A stretch of DNA of 6,462 nucleotides from Pseudomonadota bacterium (GCA_023460615.1 JAEWPL010000029.1:1-6462); one strand, 5' to 3'; shown: positions 1-6,462, counted from the first letter of the stretch. The notes: generated by a model from the letters alone, not told the origin. Numbers and translations: made by a program.

Positions 1-508
1 TTAGCATTGGAGATAAGCGCTTGATGACATCAATAGTAATATCAATGGGTACTGATACAATTACAATTTTTGCAGTCTTTAAGTATTCAGGAGCTTTATC
101 CCAACCACGATGGCCAAAAGAAAATACTTTATACCCTGAGTTTTCAAAGTAACTTGCAAAAATGCGTCCCATGCCACCGTTGCCACCGACGATGACTACA
201 TCGCCACTTTCTTTTAAACAACGAGGGTAATTAAAATCAGTACCAGAGCACAATTTATAGGACTCACGCAATACGCGCTTCATGATATCTGAAAGTAAAC
301 CTTGCGGTAATTGCAAAGATCTTGCAATTTCCTCTACATGAGATAGCACATAGGTCTGTCTTTCATGAGAATAGGCACTAACATCAAGATCTTTTTTTAA
401 GGCTGAAGCTTCAACTACTAAATCCTGTCGTTTTTTTAAGAGCTCAACTAAATTCTTATCAACCTCATCGATTTTAGCTCTTACCTGCTCTAACTGTTTG
501 AAACTCAT
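1..508 (-). CDS. tyrA: TyrA, bifunctional chorismate mutase / prephenate dehydrogenase (3' end cut by window edge)
   Basis: Cytoplasmic enzyme of tyrosine synthesis: it converts chorismate to prephenate, then oxidises prephenate with NAD+ to 4-hydroxyphenylpyruvate. The visible 169 residues align closely with the start of E. coli TyrA (373 residues). Residues 1-90 are the AroQ-type chorismate mutase helices, with VRAKIDEVD at 9-17 and likely active-site residues R10, R27, K38 (matching E. coli K37), E49 and R50. Helix 3 ends in KRVLRESY (77-84). The dehydrogenase Rossmann fold starts with VVIVGGNGGMGRIF (104-117), whose GxGxxG is at 109-114, and continues to VIVSVPIDIT. The catalytic histidines and the C-terminal dimerisation domain lie outside the window. 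The start codon overlaps the mlaA stop as ATGA. A modest ribosome site (GAAGAG, 520-525) lies inside mlaA, 11 bases upstream, so translation is probably coupled to mlaA. Assignment is confident from the fused two-domain order. Confidence 0.96.
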   Translation of the reverse strand, partial: MSFKQLEQVRAKIDEVDKNLVELLKKRQDLVVEASALKKDLDVSAYSHERQTYVLSHVEEIARSLQLPQGLLSDIMKRVLRESYKLCSGTDFNYPRCLKESGDVVIVGGNGGMGRIFASYFENSGYKVFSFGHRGWDKAPEYLKTAKIVIVSVPIDITIDVIKRLSPML

Positions 509-1326
509 AGTGAATCAATCTCTTCTAAGTATTCATCCACATTCTCATCAGCTTTATTTTCCATACTTGCCTCAGGATTTACCTTACCTTCCTGATGCAT
601 TAAGTAGATTTGGCGCATTTGAGCGTAAGGATCAACAGCTTTATCAACCATTTCTTCTTGTGGAATTAAAGAAGCACGAGTATCTACAGCTTGAACTGCA
701 AAGGCTGCAGCTGCTGCATATGGATTTAAGAACATATAAGGCCAAGAATCAGCAGTATTAGTTACTAAACCACGTTCTGTGGTAGGACCAAGGACTGGCA
801 CCATTAAGTACTCACCTTGATCTACGCCAGCTTTACCTGCAACGGTATTTAAGCTCATAGCCTTTTGTTCAATACCCATCTTAGTTGCAACATCGAATAA
901 GCCTAATAAACCGATTGTTGAATTGATGCAGAATCTACTTATGGAGATACCACTATCTTTAGGACGAGCTACTAAAGCATTATTAACCGTATTATTTAAA
1001 TCAGAAATATTTGAAAAGAAGTTGTGTACAGAGTTTTTAGCACCTTCAGGTAACTTGTCATAACCGTGAGCTACAGGACGCAAAATATATCGGTCTAGAA
1101 TCTCGTAGTTAGTTCTCCAACCTAGATTTCTGTTGATATATTCAAGTCCATCAATGGAGTTACCTGGTAGCACTGTAAGACCATAACTATAGTCTTTTTT
1201 AGTTACAACCACAGTCTTTTGTCTTGGAGACATAGGACTTAATGAGGAATGGGCTGCATAACATTCAGTAGTAGTGACACTTAGTAATAAATAACTTACT
1301 AGCGCAAATATTGTTTTCTTCTTCAT
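505..1326 (-). CDS. mlaA: MlaA/VacJ family outer-membrane phospholipid-transport protein, apparently without a lipid anchor
   Basis: MlaA sits in the outer membrane and passes mislocalised outer-leaflet phospholipids to the periplasmic MlaC carrier and the inner-membrane MlaFEDB pump. The protein is 273 residues (E. coli 251). Residues 1-24 form a signal peptide (KKK, then a hydrophobic stretch 6-17) with a likely signal peptidase I site after CYA (22-24). The family core follows: INRNLGW (64-70), LDRYILRPVAHGY (77-89; E. coli LDPYIVRPVA), RFCINSTIGLLGLFDVA (131-147), GEYLMVPVLGPTTERG (171-186), VDTRASL (214-220) and DPYAQMRQIYL (232-242). An acidic tail ends in EEIDSL, close to the E. coli end. 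The only cysteine near the cleavage region, C22, follows TTE, which is not a lipobox, unlike the E. coli lipoprotein. About 30 extra residues lie between the signal peptide and the core. No other mla gene is in the window. It overlaps tyrA by 4 bases. Confidence 0.93.
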   Translation of the reverse strand: MKKKTIFALVSYLLLSVTTTECYAAHSSLSPMSPRQKTVVVTKKDYSYGLTVLPGNSIDGLEYINRNLGWRTNYEILDRYILRPVAHGYDKLPEGAKNSVHNFFSNISDLNNTVNNALVARPKDSGISISRFCINSTIGLLGLFDVATKMGIEQKAMSLNTVAGKAGVDQGEYLMVPVLGPTTERGLVTNTADSWPYMFLNPYAAAAAFAVQAVDTRASLIPQEEMVDKAVDPYAQMRQIYLMHQEGKVNPEASMENKADENVDEYLEEIDSL

Positions 1327-1328
1327 AA

Positions 1329-1336
1329 GATCACCT
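1329..1336 (-). promoter_or_regulatory. Strong ribosome binding site of mlaA
   Basis: Read on the minus strand, AGGTGATC lies two bases before the mlaA ATG. All eight bases can pair with GATCACCT, the anti-Shine-Dalgarno region at the 3' end of 16S rRNA. This fixes the mlaA start at 1326 and predicts efficient translation, unlike the weak leaders of the two divergent genes to its right. Confidence 0.8.
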
Positions 1337-1378
1337 TTTATATACAGCTATATTCTACCAATTTGTCACAGTTTGAGC

Positions 1379-1384
1379 ACTATA
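1379..1384 (-). promoter_or_regulatory. Possible -10 element for mlaA-tyrA
   Basis: TATAGT on the minus strand, 52 bases before the mlaA ATG, differs from TATAAT at one position. No convincing -35 hexamer is found 16-18 bases upstream, so this is a weak call. A second weak candidate is TAGAAT closer to the gene. In this AT-rich spacer such matches can occur by chance. The alternative is read-through from the AAA-ATPase-like gene, since no terminator is visible between them. Confidence 0.25.
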
Positions 1385-1431
1385 CATTAATCACATCTTA
1401 GTTACGCTTTACTCGTTTTACACTCTTATGA

Positions 1432-2661
1432 CTAAATTTGAGCTGTTTGCTTGTTTTGCTTTTGTTGTTTTTGAATCTTTGATTTATCTAATATATTACC
1501 TTCAAAAGCACGTCTTACTTCATTATTTGGTATTGAAAGCTTAAGTTTTACATCAGATTGATATTCAGATGCTAGAGTTAAAAGACCAAGTTGACACATC
1601 AATACCTCTTGATCGATTGTAAGCAGCGAAATAGGATTTTTAAACTCAAAATAATTGGCATCTACAAAAGCATCTTCTACGTATTTTTCGATATCAGTCA
1701 AACTATGAGTGCTTAAATAGTTGCCTAAAATTGTAGGCAATTCTCCATTGTCGTACCAATAATCGCCAAAACGAGCTGTCTTATTATCAATTAGAGCTTT
1801 AAAGAAACAATTTACAGACCAAGTTGAAAAAACTTTGTCTTGGTAGAACTCGTCAAAACAGTAGCCATTGTACTCATATGCTAAGCGTTCGAGTGTATCA
1901 TCAATCATCCTGTCAGTGACATCATTTAGATTAACTTTATTAAGATAAGAAGAAGCTAGTGTCAAATAATCATGATAATAATACCTAATCTCATCTTTAG
2001 TAAATCCTGTAAGGTTAGCAATTAAATGACTATAGGTCATATCCTCAATATCAGATCCTACTGAGAATATGGAAACATCTTTTAATCTTGTCACTCCACT
2101 TACGATTAAAAATCGAATTTTCTCCTCATCTTTAAGGTTTGCGAAGAAACTTCTTAAGCATTTTCTAAATTCTTCATACAATTCTTTATTGTTGATATTT
2201 GCTGTCAATTGACAGTCATACTCGTCAATGACAATGACAATATATTGTGAATCGCCTAAGGAATCTAATAAATGCTGAATACTTTGATTAGGTTCAGGAT
2301 CTTCTGTGTAATCAGTTAAATTTAACTTTTTAGCAAAGTCTGAAATTGTATGGTTGAAGGATCTTTTGAACTCATTTACAGAATCTACAGAGAATTTAAA
2401 AAAGCTTAAGTTTAAAACAGGATAAGTACGATCAGTCCAATGATTTGCAATCCACGTATCTTTAAAAACAGGATCAACTCCTTGCTCAAATAAGGTGGCA
2501 ACGGTATTTAAAGTAAGAGATTTGCCAAAACGTCTAGGTCTTGAAAAAAACACTCTCTCATGGTTAGAAATTAAATCAAACAATATATGAGTTTTATCAA
2601 CATAGATTTGATTATTCTCAATAATCTTTTTTAAAGAATTTGAACTGGCAATATTTTTCAT
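1432..2661 (-). CDS. AAA-ATPase-like protein (PF09820 type) lacking the usual C-terminal PD-(D/E)XK nuclease domain
   Basis: This 409-residue cytoplasmic protein belongs to the AAA-ATPase-like family that normally pairs an N-terminal ATPase with a C-terminal PD-(D/E)XK (DUF1703) domain; the cellular role of the family is poorly known. Hallmarks in order: YVDKT (20-24); Walker A as SRPRRFGKSL (40-49, with G46-K47-S48); Walker B as IVIVIDEYD (141-149); sensor-like IVSGVTRLKDVSIFS (186-200); and a YNGYCFD motif in the C-terminal half, where family members have YNGY-F. The protein reaches the QLGLLTL and IPNNEVRRAF segments that lead into the nuclease domain, then ends in a short Q/K-rich tail (KIQKQQKQNKQ). 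The usual length is roughly 500-600 residues, so the catalytic nuclease part is absent. The ATG suits the family N-terminus (MK-I, then YVDK about 20 residues on), but the leader before it has no clear Shine-Dalgarno site. It is either a degraded copy or a stand-alone ATPase form. Confidence 0.88.
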   Translation of the reverse strand: MKNIASSNSLKKIIENNQIYVDKTHILFDLISNHERVFFSRPRRFGKSLTLNTVATLFEQGVDPVFKDTWIANHWTDRTYPVLNLSFFKFSVDSVNEFKRSFNHTISDFAKKLNLTDYTEDPEPNQSIQHLLDSLGDSQYIVIVIDEYDCQLTANINNKELYEEFRKCLRSFFANLKDEEKIRFLIVSGVTRLKDVSIFSVGSDIEDMTYSHLIANLTGFTKDEIRYYYHDYLTLASSYLNKVNLNDVTDRMIDDTLERLAYEYNGYCFDEFYQDKVFSTWSVNCFFKALIDNKTARFGDYWYDNGELPTILGNYLSTHSLTDIEKYVEDAFVDANYFEFKNPISLLTIDQEVLMCQLGLLTLASEYQSDVKLKLSIPNNEVRRAFEGNILDKSKIQKQQKQNKQTAQI

Positions 2662-2707
2662 TTTTTGATTACTGTATTACGGTTGATTTTAAGATTTTTA
2701 GTTAAAA

Positions 2708-2731
2708 CTAGTGATTGTACATGCTCACTAG
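2708..2731. repeat. Inverted repeat CTAGTGA-N10-TCACTAG
   Basis: Two perfect 7-base arms (2708-2714 and 2725-2731) flank a 10-base centre. It could be an operator for a dimeric regulator or an RNA hairpin. On the minus strand the centre overlaps TACAAT (2714-2719), a possible -10 for the AAA-like gene, although no good -35 accompanies it. No T tract follows the repeat on either strand, so a terminator is unlikely. Confidence 0.5.
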
Positions 2732-2751
2732 CATAATCCTAGATTTACTAA

Positions 2752-2765
2752 TTAGACGTTAGACG
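2752..2765. repeat. Tandem 7-mer TTAGACG x2
   Basis: Two exact, adjacent copies of TTAGACG (2752-2758 and 2759-2765). An inverted partner, GTCTAAT (2807-2813), complements ATTAGAC at 2751-2757. The cluster lies upstream of the rightward promoter, so it could bind a regulator. The motif is short and its function is unknown. Confidence 0.5.
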
Positions 2766-2824
2766 TAAAAAAATCAAAAATTTGTTTAAAGCGTGAAACA
2801 ACGAGAGTCTAATATAAGTAATTT

Positions 2825-2853
2825 TTGATATTATATTGTATAGAGAGTATAAA
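2825..2853 (+). promoter_or_regulatory. Sigma-70-type promoter for the giant gene
   Basis: TTGATA (2825-2830) and TATAAA (2848-2853) are separated by 17 bases, and each hexamer differs from consensus at one position. Transcription would begin near 2860, about 20 bases before the ATG at 2881. It is oriented correctly for the giant gene and is the best promoter in the window. Confidence 0.65.
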
Positions 2854-2880
2854 AAGATTAAGCAAAAAGATCACATCATC

Positions 2881-5800
2881 ATGGACACTTTTGACGTTGA
2901 AGTAAAAAATTCAGCTAAAGCACAGGCTAATGCTGAAATCAATAAAGCTAATAATCAAAATGCAACTGAAGAGTTAGGCGCAGTAATTAACATAAATGCA
3001 ACTAAATCTTACTTAAACGTTATTTCCACTAAAAAAGATCTTTTATCATCTGAGCATTTAACAACTTTTAATCAGTTAAATACTAATCTTTCCTCTATTG
3101 CTTGTGATCCTGAAAAATTAGCCAAACTATCTATCAATGAAAACTCTCAAAGCATGGCTAATTATCGTAAGCTTACCCTTCAAGTCATCAATCGTGATCC
3201 TAATTTACAAGAACAAGTAGCTCAGGATTTATCTGATAAACAAAGACTTGTAAGAACAAAGGATGCAGCTAATACTTTAGAAAGTGACTTTAAAGCACTA
3301 CCTCCTGCCCTACAAGAAGGTACAGTTGCAGGCCAACAACTAGGTAAGTTTGTCTGCCAAGCTGTTGTAAATTTAACCGATTGTGAAAACATGGGTGCAG
3401 GTTTACAACGCGATTTGGCTATTCGTGATGTTTATGCTCCCTCTGACAATTTGTCCTTTAGACAAAAACAAGCTACAAAAGATGCATTAAGTGCTTCTAT
3501 TGCCTATATAAAAAGCAATCAACCAGAAGTCTTAAGCACTTTACCTAAAAACGATGTTAAAGCACAACCTAAGGTAACACAGACTGCAGCTAACAGCACC
3601 CCTCAGGTGATGACTAGATATTTGCGCAAAGCTTTAGAAGAGTTTCCAAAAGATACAACTTATCTTGATATCTTTAAACAAAATAAATCTAAAGCTATTG
3701 ATGAAACTACAGCTTATGACAATATCTCCAAAGATACAGCCAAAAGAATTCACGATATCATTGCCAAAGCAGCTAAAACCGCTAGAGATGGTAATTTAAT
3801 TCCTGTAAAAGAAGGTAGCGAAACTCAGAGTAAGGCTACTGATGCTACTACCACCACAACTCCAGACAAAATTGAAGTCTCAAAATTAAGTCTAGCTGAA
3901 TTATCAGCTAGAGCTGCTAAATTGCAACAGCAATTTAGAGCAGAGAGAATTAAGCTTGCAAGTGAAGGTAAGTTGCCAGATCCTGCTCAAAGGATGAACT
4001 CTACTATTAGCGTAACTCAAAGTGATCTTGAAAAAGTTGATGAACAACTATCCCAACAAGTTAAGCCGCAAAATGAGGCTGCTACAACTACAATTAAAGC
4101 TAATTCTGAGCCTTCACTAAGCGCAGATGAAATAAAAAAGATCGCGCAAGATGCGGTAAAAGAAGCTTTAAAAGAAAGCGTTAAAACTCAGTTACAACTT
4201 AGCCAAGATACAGCAAAGCAAGTTGCACGAGATGCAGTTGAAGAATTAAGTAAGAGTGTTAAATCTCAACTTGAGAACGTTAATTTAAACACTAAAGAAG
4301 CAATTGCAAGTGCCATTGAAAATGCCATTGCTAAAAACACTCAAACCCAAAATGAGCTTGCTAAACAGCAAGCCACTTATCTTGCTGATAAAACGGTAAA
4401 CGAGCTAACTCAGAGTGTAGATAAAACTGTTAATGAGCTTACACAAAATGTAAAAGATCAAATTGAAAAAAGTAACCTTGAAATAAAAGAAACTGTAAAA
4501 GATCAAATCAAGGTACAGCTTGAGGCTCAAATTGAAGCACAAAAGAAAGAAGCTCAAAAACAAAGTGCTGAATTTACCAAACCTTTAAACTTTAGCTATC
4601 AAGCTTCTGATTCTGTTTATGCCCATCATCAGGCTATGCCTTATGTGGCAGTAAAAGTAACTGATAAACCTATTAGCGATACTTTTATAAAGGATTTATC
4701 TCAAGCTCAAAAACAAGCTAGCGTAAATGAGCAAACTAAGGCAATCTTAGAAAAAGAGCTTACAGAACAAGAAAAAGTTGTAAGTGAGCAAGTTGAGACT
4801 AAAGCTGATAACGAGCTTGAAGATCCTATTACCGATACTAAAGTTAAAAATGGTAGTGAAAAAGCAAATACTGTAACTCAAACTACAAAAGAAAATCTTG
4901 AGAGTAAAGTATTAGACAATGAAGCTAATGAGATTGAAGATCTAGCTTCTAATGTTGCTAAAAAAGACAATCTTAAAGTAAGTCCTGCTATCAATCCTGA
5001 AGATAAAAAAGTAATTGACAGAATTCTCTCCTCTCAAGAAGAATTAAATCAAGATACTGAAAGCTTAGATACTGAAAATCAAAGTTTAGAGACTGACAGT
5101 GATGAGGATAAACTTCAAGAAAACAATGTAAAGGTTACCCAAGATAAAGTAGCTACCACTGTAACAGCACAAACATCAGATCTTAAACAAGAGATTGAAG
5201 TTACAGAAGAACTTACAAAAGAGCAAGAGCCTCAAATCAAAAATGAAACTGCAGTAGCTCAAGATGAGCTTGTTCAAGTAACTGACAATGAAGTTTCTAA
5301 TCCACAAACTTTTGTAAATACTCAAAATACAGCACCTTTAAATCAAGATACCACTGAAGACAACAGCGAGAATAACTTAAATTTAAAGGCGCCTGATATT
5401 TTACAAGGTACTGTAACAACTGATAGTGATACATCTGTAGAGACTACTTTAGATAAGAGTGATGATGTAAAAGCAACTACCCTTGCACAAAAGGCGGTTG
5501 AATTTAGTAAGCAATATCAAGCTCAGTCACAAGCTCAAACGGAAACTCAAGAGAGTGATAAGTTAAATACTAAAGCTGAACAAAACACTACAGCTAAAAC
5601 TACTGATAGTAATGAAAGTTTAGGTGAAGACAAAATAGATGATTACGATCCACTTAAAACTGATAATAAGGAAGTAATCGATTCTATTTTAAAGAGGGCT
5701 GAACAAAATAAGCCATCACTATTCTCAAATAGTTATGACTCTTTAAAGAGTGAGCAAAATACCAATATCACTTACACCAATTATCAAAAGCAAAATATTA

Positions 5801-6462
5801 GCTCTAAGATTTTAAATGATCTTATTCCTAAAAATGAGCTTGAAGAAAGTGTGGTACCTTCTGATACAAAAGGAAAAGGTCAAGATTTAAGTACTATTAC
5901 TCAAGATGATAGTATTGATGATATCACTATTAACTCAATTCCTGATAAAACTGCAGGAGCTGCAGTTATTACTAATGGTAATAGTGAACCAATACCTAAT
6001 CAATCAGTAGTTGATGAGGTTGCTCCAATTCAAGAGAAGTCTTCCCTATTCTCAAAGATTGCTTCTATTTTTGGTGGTAAAAAGAATGCTGTCAAAAATG
6101 AGCCATCTGAAACTAATCAAAATATAGCAATCAACCAAAATCTGTTGTTGACTTTAAGTGCCATAGGTTCACCATTAGTTAGCTATATGGCAGCTTTAAA
6201 ACAGCAGATTGGTAATACTAATTTACCAGACACGCTAAGAAATGAAGCTCAAAAGTTTTTAGACAAATTACAAGAGCCTGTCAAGGATTTACCATCTGTA
6301 ACTAATTGGCTTACCTTTACTCAAGTGCCAATGTCACCTACCACCCCACAAGCACTAGCTTTGCATCAGTGGGCTTTCTTATTGTTATCTATTAGATTCT
6401 CTCAATTAGGCAAATCTATTGATAGGTTATTAAAGAAAGGCTCTTCAAATGAAGGCAAAGAA
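2881..6462 (+). CDS. Giant low-complexity coiled-coil protein of unknown function (3' end beyond window)
   Basis: One open frame of 1194 codons with no stop up to the window edge; I do not recognise the family. ATG 2881 is the first ATG after an in-frame TAA at 2815 and lies about 20 bases past the predicted transcription start; the ribosome site is weak (A-rich only). No signal peptide or confident membrane segment is visible. Regions: 1-40 polar, probably disordered; 41-310 mixed helical, with the only cysteines (75, 159, 168); 311-330 Thr-rich linker (five Thr in a row); 331-565 strongly helical with coiled-coil repeats; 566-600 aromatic-containing insert; 601-1050 acidic, D/E/N/Q/T/K-rich, probably disordered, with two VIDxIL motifs; 1055-1067 amphipathic SLFSKIASIFGGK; 1085-1194 more ordered, with the only tryptophans (1143, 1164) and a hydrophobic helix near 1161-1185. 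A type III-export substrate or length-control ruler (FliK/SctP-like) is conceivable but unproven. A cytoplasmic scaffold is equally possible. Confidence 0.85.
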   Translation, partial: MDTFDVEVKNSAKAQANAEINKANNQNATEELGAVININATKSYLNVISTKKDLLSSEHLTTFNQLNTNLSSIACDPEKLAKLSINENSQSMANYRKLTLQVINRDPNLQEQVAQDLSDKQRLVRTKDAANTLESDFKALPPALQEGTVAGQQLGKFVCQAVVNLTDCENMGAGLQRDLAIRDVYAPSDNLSFRQKQATKDALSASIAYIKSNQPEVLSTLPKNDVKAQPKVTQTAANSTPQVMTRYLRKALEEFPKDTTYLDIFKQNKSKAIDETTAYDNISKDTAKRIHDIIAKAAKTARDGNLIPVKEGSETQSKATDATTTTTPDKIEVSKLSLAELSARAAKLQQQFRAERIKLASEGKLPDPAQRMNSTISVTQSDLEKVDEQLSQQVKPQNEAATTTIKANSEPSLSADEIKKIAQDAVKEALKESVKTQLQLSQDTAKQVARDAVEELSKSVKSQLENVNLNTKEAIASAIENAIAKNTQTQNELAKQQATYLADKTVNELTQSVDKTVNELTQNVKDQIEKSNLEIKETVKDQIKVQLEAQIEAQKKEAQKQSAEFTKPLNFSYQASDSVYAHHQAMPYVAVKVTDKPISDTFIKDLSQAQKQASVNEQTKAILEKELTEQEKVVSEQVETKADNELEDPITDTKVKNGSEKANTVTQTTKENLESKVLDNEANEIEDLASNVAKKDNLKVSPAINPEDKKVIDRILSSQEELNQDTESLDTENQSLETDSDEDKLQENNVKVTQDKVATTVTAQTSDLKQEIEVTEELTKEQEPQIKNETAVAQDELVQVTDNEVSNPQTFVNTQNTAPLNQDTTEDNSENNLNLKAPDILQGTVTTDSDTSVETTLDKSDDVKATTLAQKAVEFSKQYQAQSQAQTETQESDKLNTKAEQNTTAKTTDSNESLGEDKIDDYDPLKTDNKEVIDSILKRAEQNKPSLFSNSYDSLKSEQNTNITYTNYQKQNISSKILNDLIPKNELEESVVPSDTKGKGQDLSTITQDDSIDDITINSIPDKTAGAAVITNGNSEPIPNQSVVDEVAPIQEKSSLFSKIASIFGGKKNAVKNEPSETNQNIAINQNLLLTLSAIGSPLVSYMAALKQQIGNTNLPDTLRNEAQKFLDKLQEPVKDLPSVTNWLTFTQVPMSPTTPQALALHQWAFLLLSIRFSQLGKSIDRLLKKGSSNEGKE
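4138..4272 (+). repeat. Degenerate coiled-coil repeat (residues 420-464 of giant protein)
   Basis: KIAQDAVKEALKESVKTQL (420-438) is repeated as QVARDAVEELSKSVKSQL (447-464), with a 27-residue offset and one residue deleted. Both copies are charged amphipathic helices with A, V and L on one face. The similarity is clear in the protein and weak in the DNA, which indicates an old duplication kept under selection. Confidence 0.7.
4387..4452 (+). repeat. Tandem 11-residue (hendecad) repeat in giant protein
   Basis: DKTVNELTQSV (residues 503-513) is followed directly by DKTVNELTQNV (514-524). Ten of eleven residues match, while seven of eleven codons differ, almost all at synonymous third positions. 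KDQI then recurs at 525 and 540, 15 residues apart. Spacings of 11 and 15 residues are known for straight or right-handed coiled coils, so this stretch is probably a rod. Confidence 0.75.
5053..5082 (+). repeat. Short 15-base direct repeat (DTESL / DTENQ)
   Basis: GATACTGAAA occurs at 5053-5062 and again at 5068-5077, one 15-base unit apart, and a degenerate third unit (SLETD) follows. This lies in the acidic low-complexity part of the giant protein (residues 725-739) and looks like recent in-frame repeat growth. Confidence 0.5.

Larger units (their letters stand above)
1327..1431. other. Short spacer between AAA-like gene and mlaA, no terminator or leftover coding seen
   Basis: These 105 bases hold the mlaA ribosome site and possible promoter. 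I see no GC-rich hairpin followed by a T tract in the minus-strand direction. The stretch is far too short to carry the PD-(D/E)XK nuclease domain missing from the upstream gene, so it is not simply that domain displaced by a frameshift. Confidence 0.6.
2662..2880. other. Divergent intergenic region with regulatory-looking repeats
   Basis: These 219 AT-rich bases separate the leftward AAA-like gene from the rightward giant gene and must hold the promoters of both. They contain an inverted repeat (2708-2731), a tandem TTAGACG pair (2752-2765) with an inverted copy at 2807-2813, and a good rightward promoter (2825-2853). I see no tRNA and no open frame worth calling. Confidence 0.7.

Noticed and set aside
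392..437. Two A7 tracts (coding strand) early in tyrA as phase-variation tracts
   Set aside because: Seven-base A runs encoding Lys-Lys are expected in an AT-rich genome, and a biosynthetic enzyme is an unlikely phase-variable gene.
498..761. Plus-strand open frame of 87 codons
   Set aside because: It lies entirely antisense to the well-supported mlaA reading frame and the tyrA start; its translation shows no family signature and it has no ribosome site.
2708..2731. TrpR-type operator, suggested by the CTAG half sites and the aromatic-pathway gene nearby
   Set aside because: TrpR operators have CTAG half sites about four bases apart. Here they are 16 apart, and the site is not upstream of tyrA.
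2781..2820. Flagellar sigma-28 promoter for the giant gene, which would support a FliK idea
   Set aside because: No TAAA followed at the right spacing by GCCGATAA is present, while a good sigma-70 promoter lies just downstream.
6133..6201. Transmembrane helix in the giant protein (around residues 1085-1107)
   Set aside because: The stretch includes Gly, Pro and several Ser/Thr and is only moderately hydrophobic; it reads better as a buried helix of a globular domain.

Overview
The window looks like chromosomal DNA from an AT-rich gammaproteobacterium. The main evidence is a TyrA that carries an AroQ-type chorismate mutase domain fused in front of prephenate dehydrogenase. That fusion is typical of the enteric side of the class (Enterobacterales, Pasteurellales, Vibrionales, Aeromonadales). 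An MlaA/VacJ protein shows that the cell has an outer membrane. The strong A/T preference at third codon positions, together with a PF09820-type AAA-ATPase-like gene (a family I associate with host-associated anaerobes), would fit something like the Succinivibrionaceae. That last placement is inference only.

Layout. Three genes lie on the minus strand, read from right to left: an AAA-ATPase-like protein (1432-2661), mlaA (505-1326) and tyrA (508 to beyond base 1, cut by the window edge). mlaA and tyrA overlap by 4 bases (ATGA), so they are almost certainly one transcript with coupled translation. A 105-base gap with no visible terminator separates the AAA gene from mlaA. A 219-base divergent intergenic region (2662-2880) holds a good sigma-70 promoter for the rightward gene, a 7-base-arm inverted repeat and a tandem 7-mer. 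From 2881 to the right edge, a single uninterrupted frame of 1194 codons runs off the window. It encodes a very large, polar, low-complexity protein with coiled-coil repeats that I do not recognise.

Functions. MlaA removes misplaced phospholipid from the outer leaflet of the outer membrane. TyrA makes 4-hydroxyphenylpyruvate for tyrosine synthesis. They share a transcript with no evident functional link. The AAA protein keeps its ATPase motifs but stops where the family's C-terminal PD-(D/E)XK nuclease domain should begin, so it is probably a truncated or nuclease-less form. The giant protein has no signal peptide in the visible part. It consists of a helical N-terminal part, coiled-coil repeats, a long acidic probably disordered region, and a more ordered region with tryptophans just before the window ends. 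A length-variable spacer or secretion-related scaffold is one possible reading, but nothing in the sequence establishes it. This gene is the best candidate for something undescribed here.
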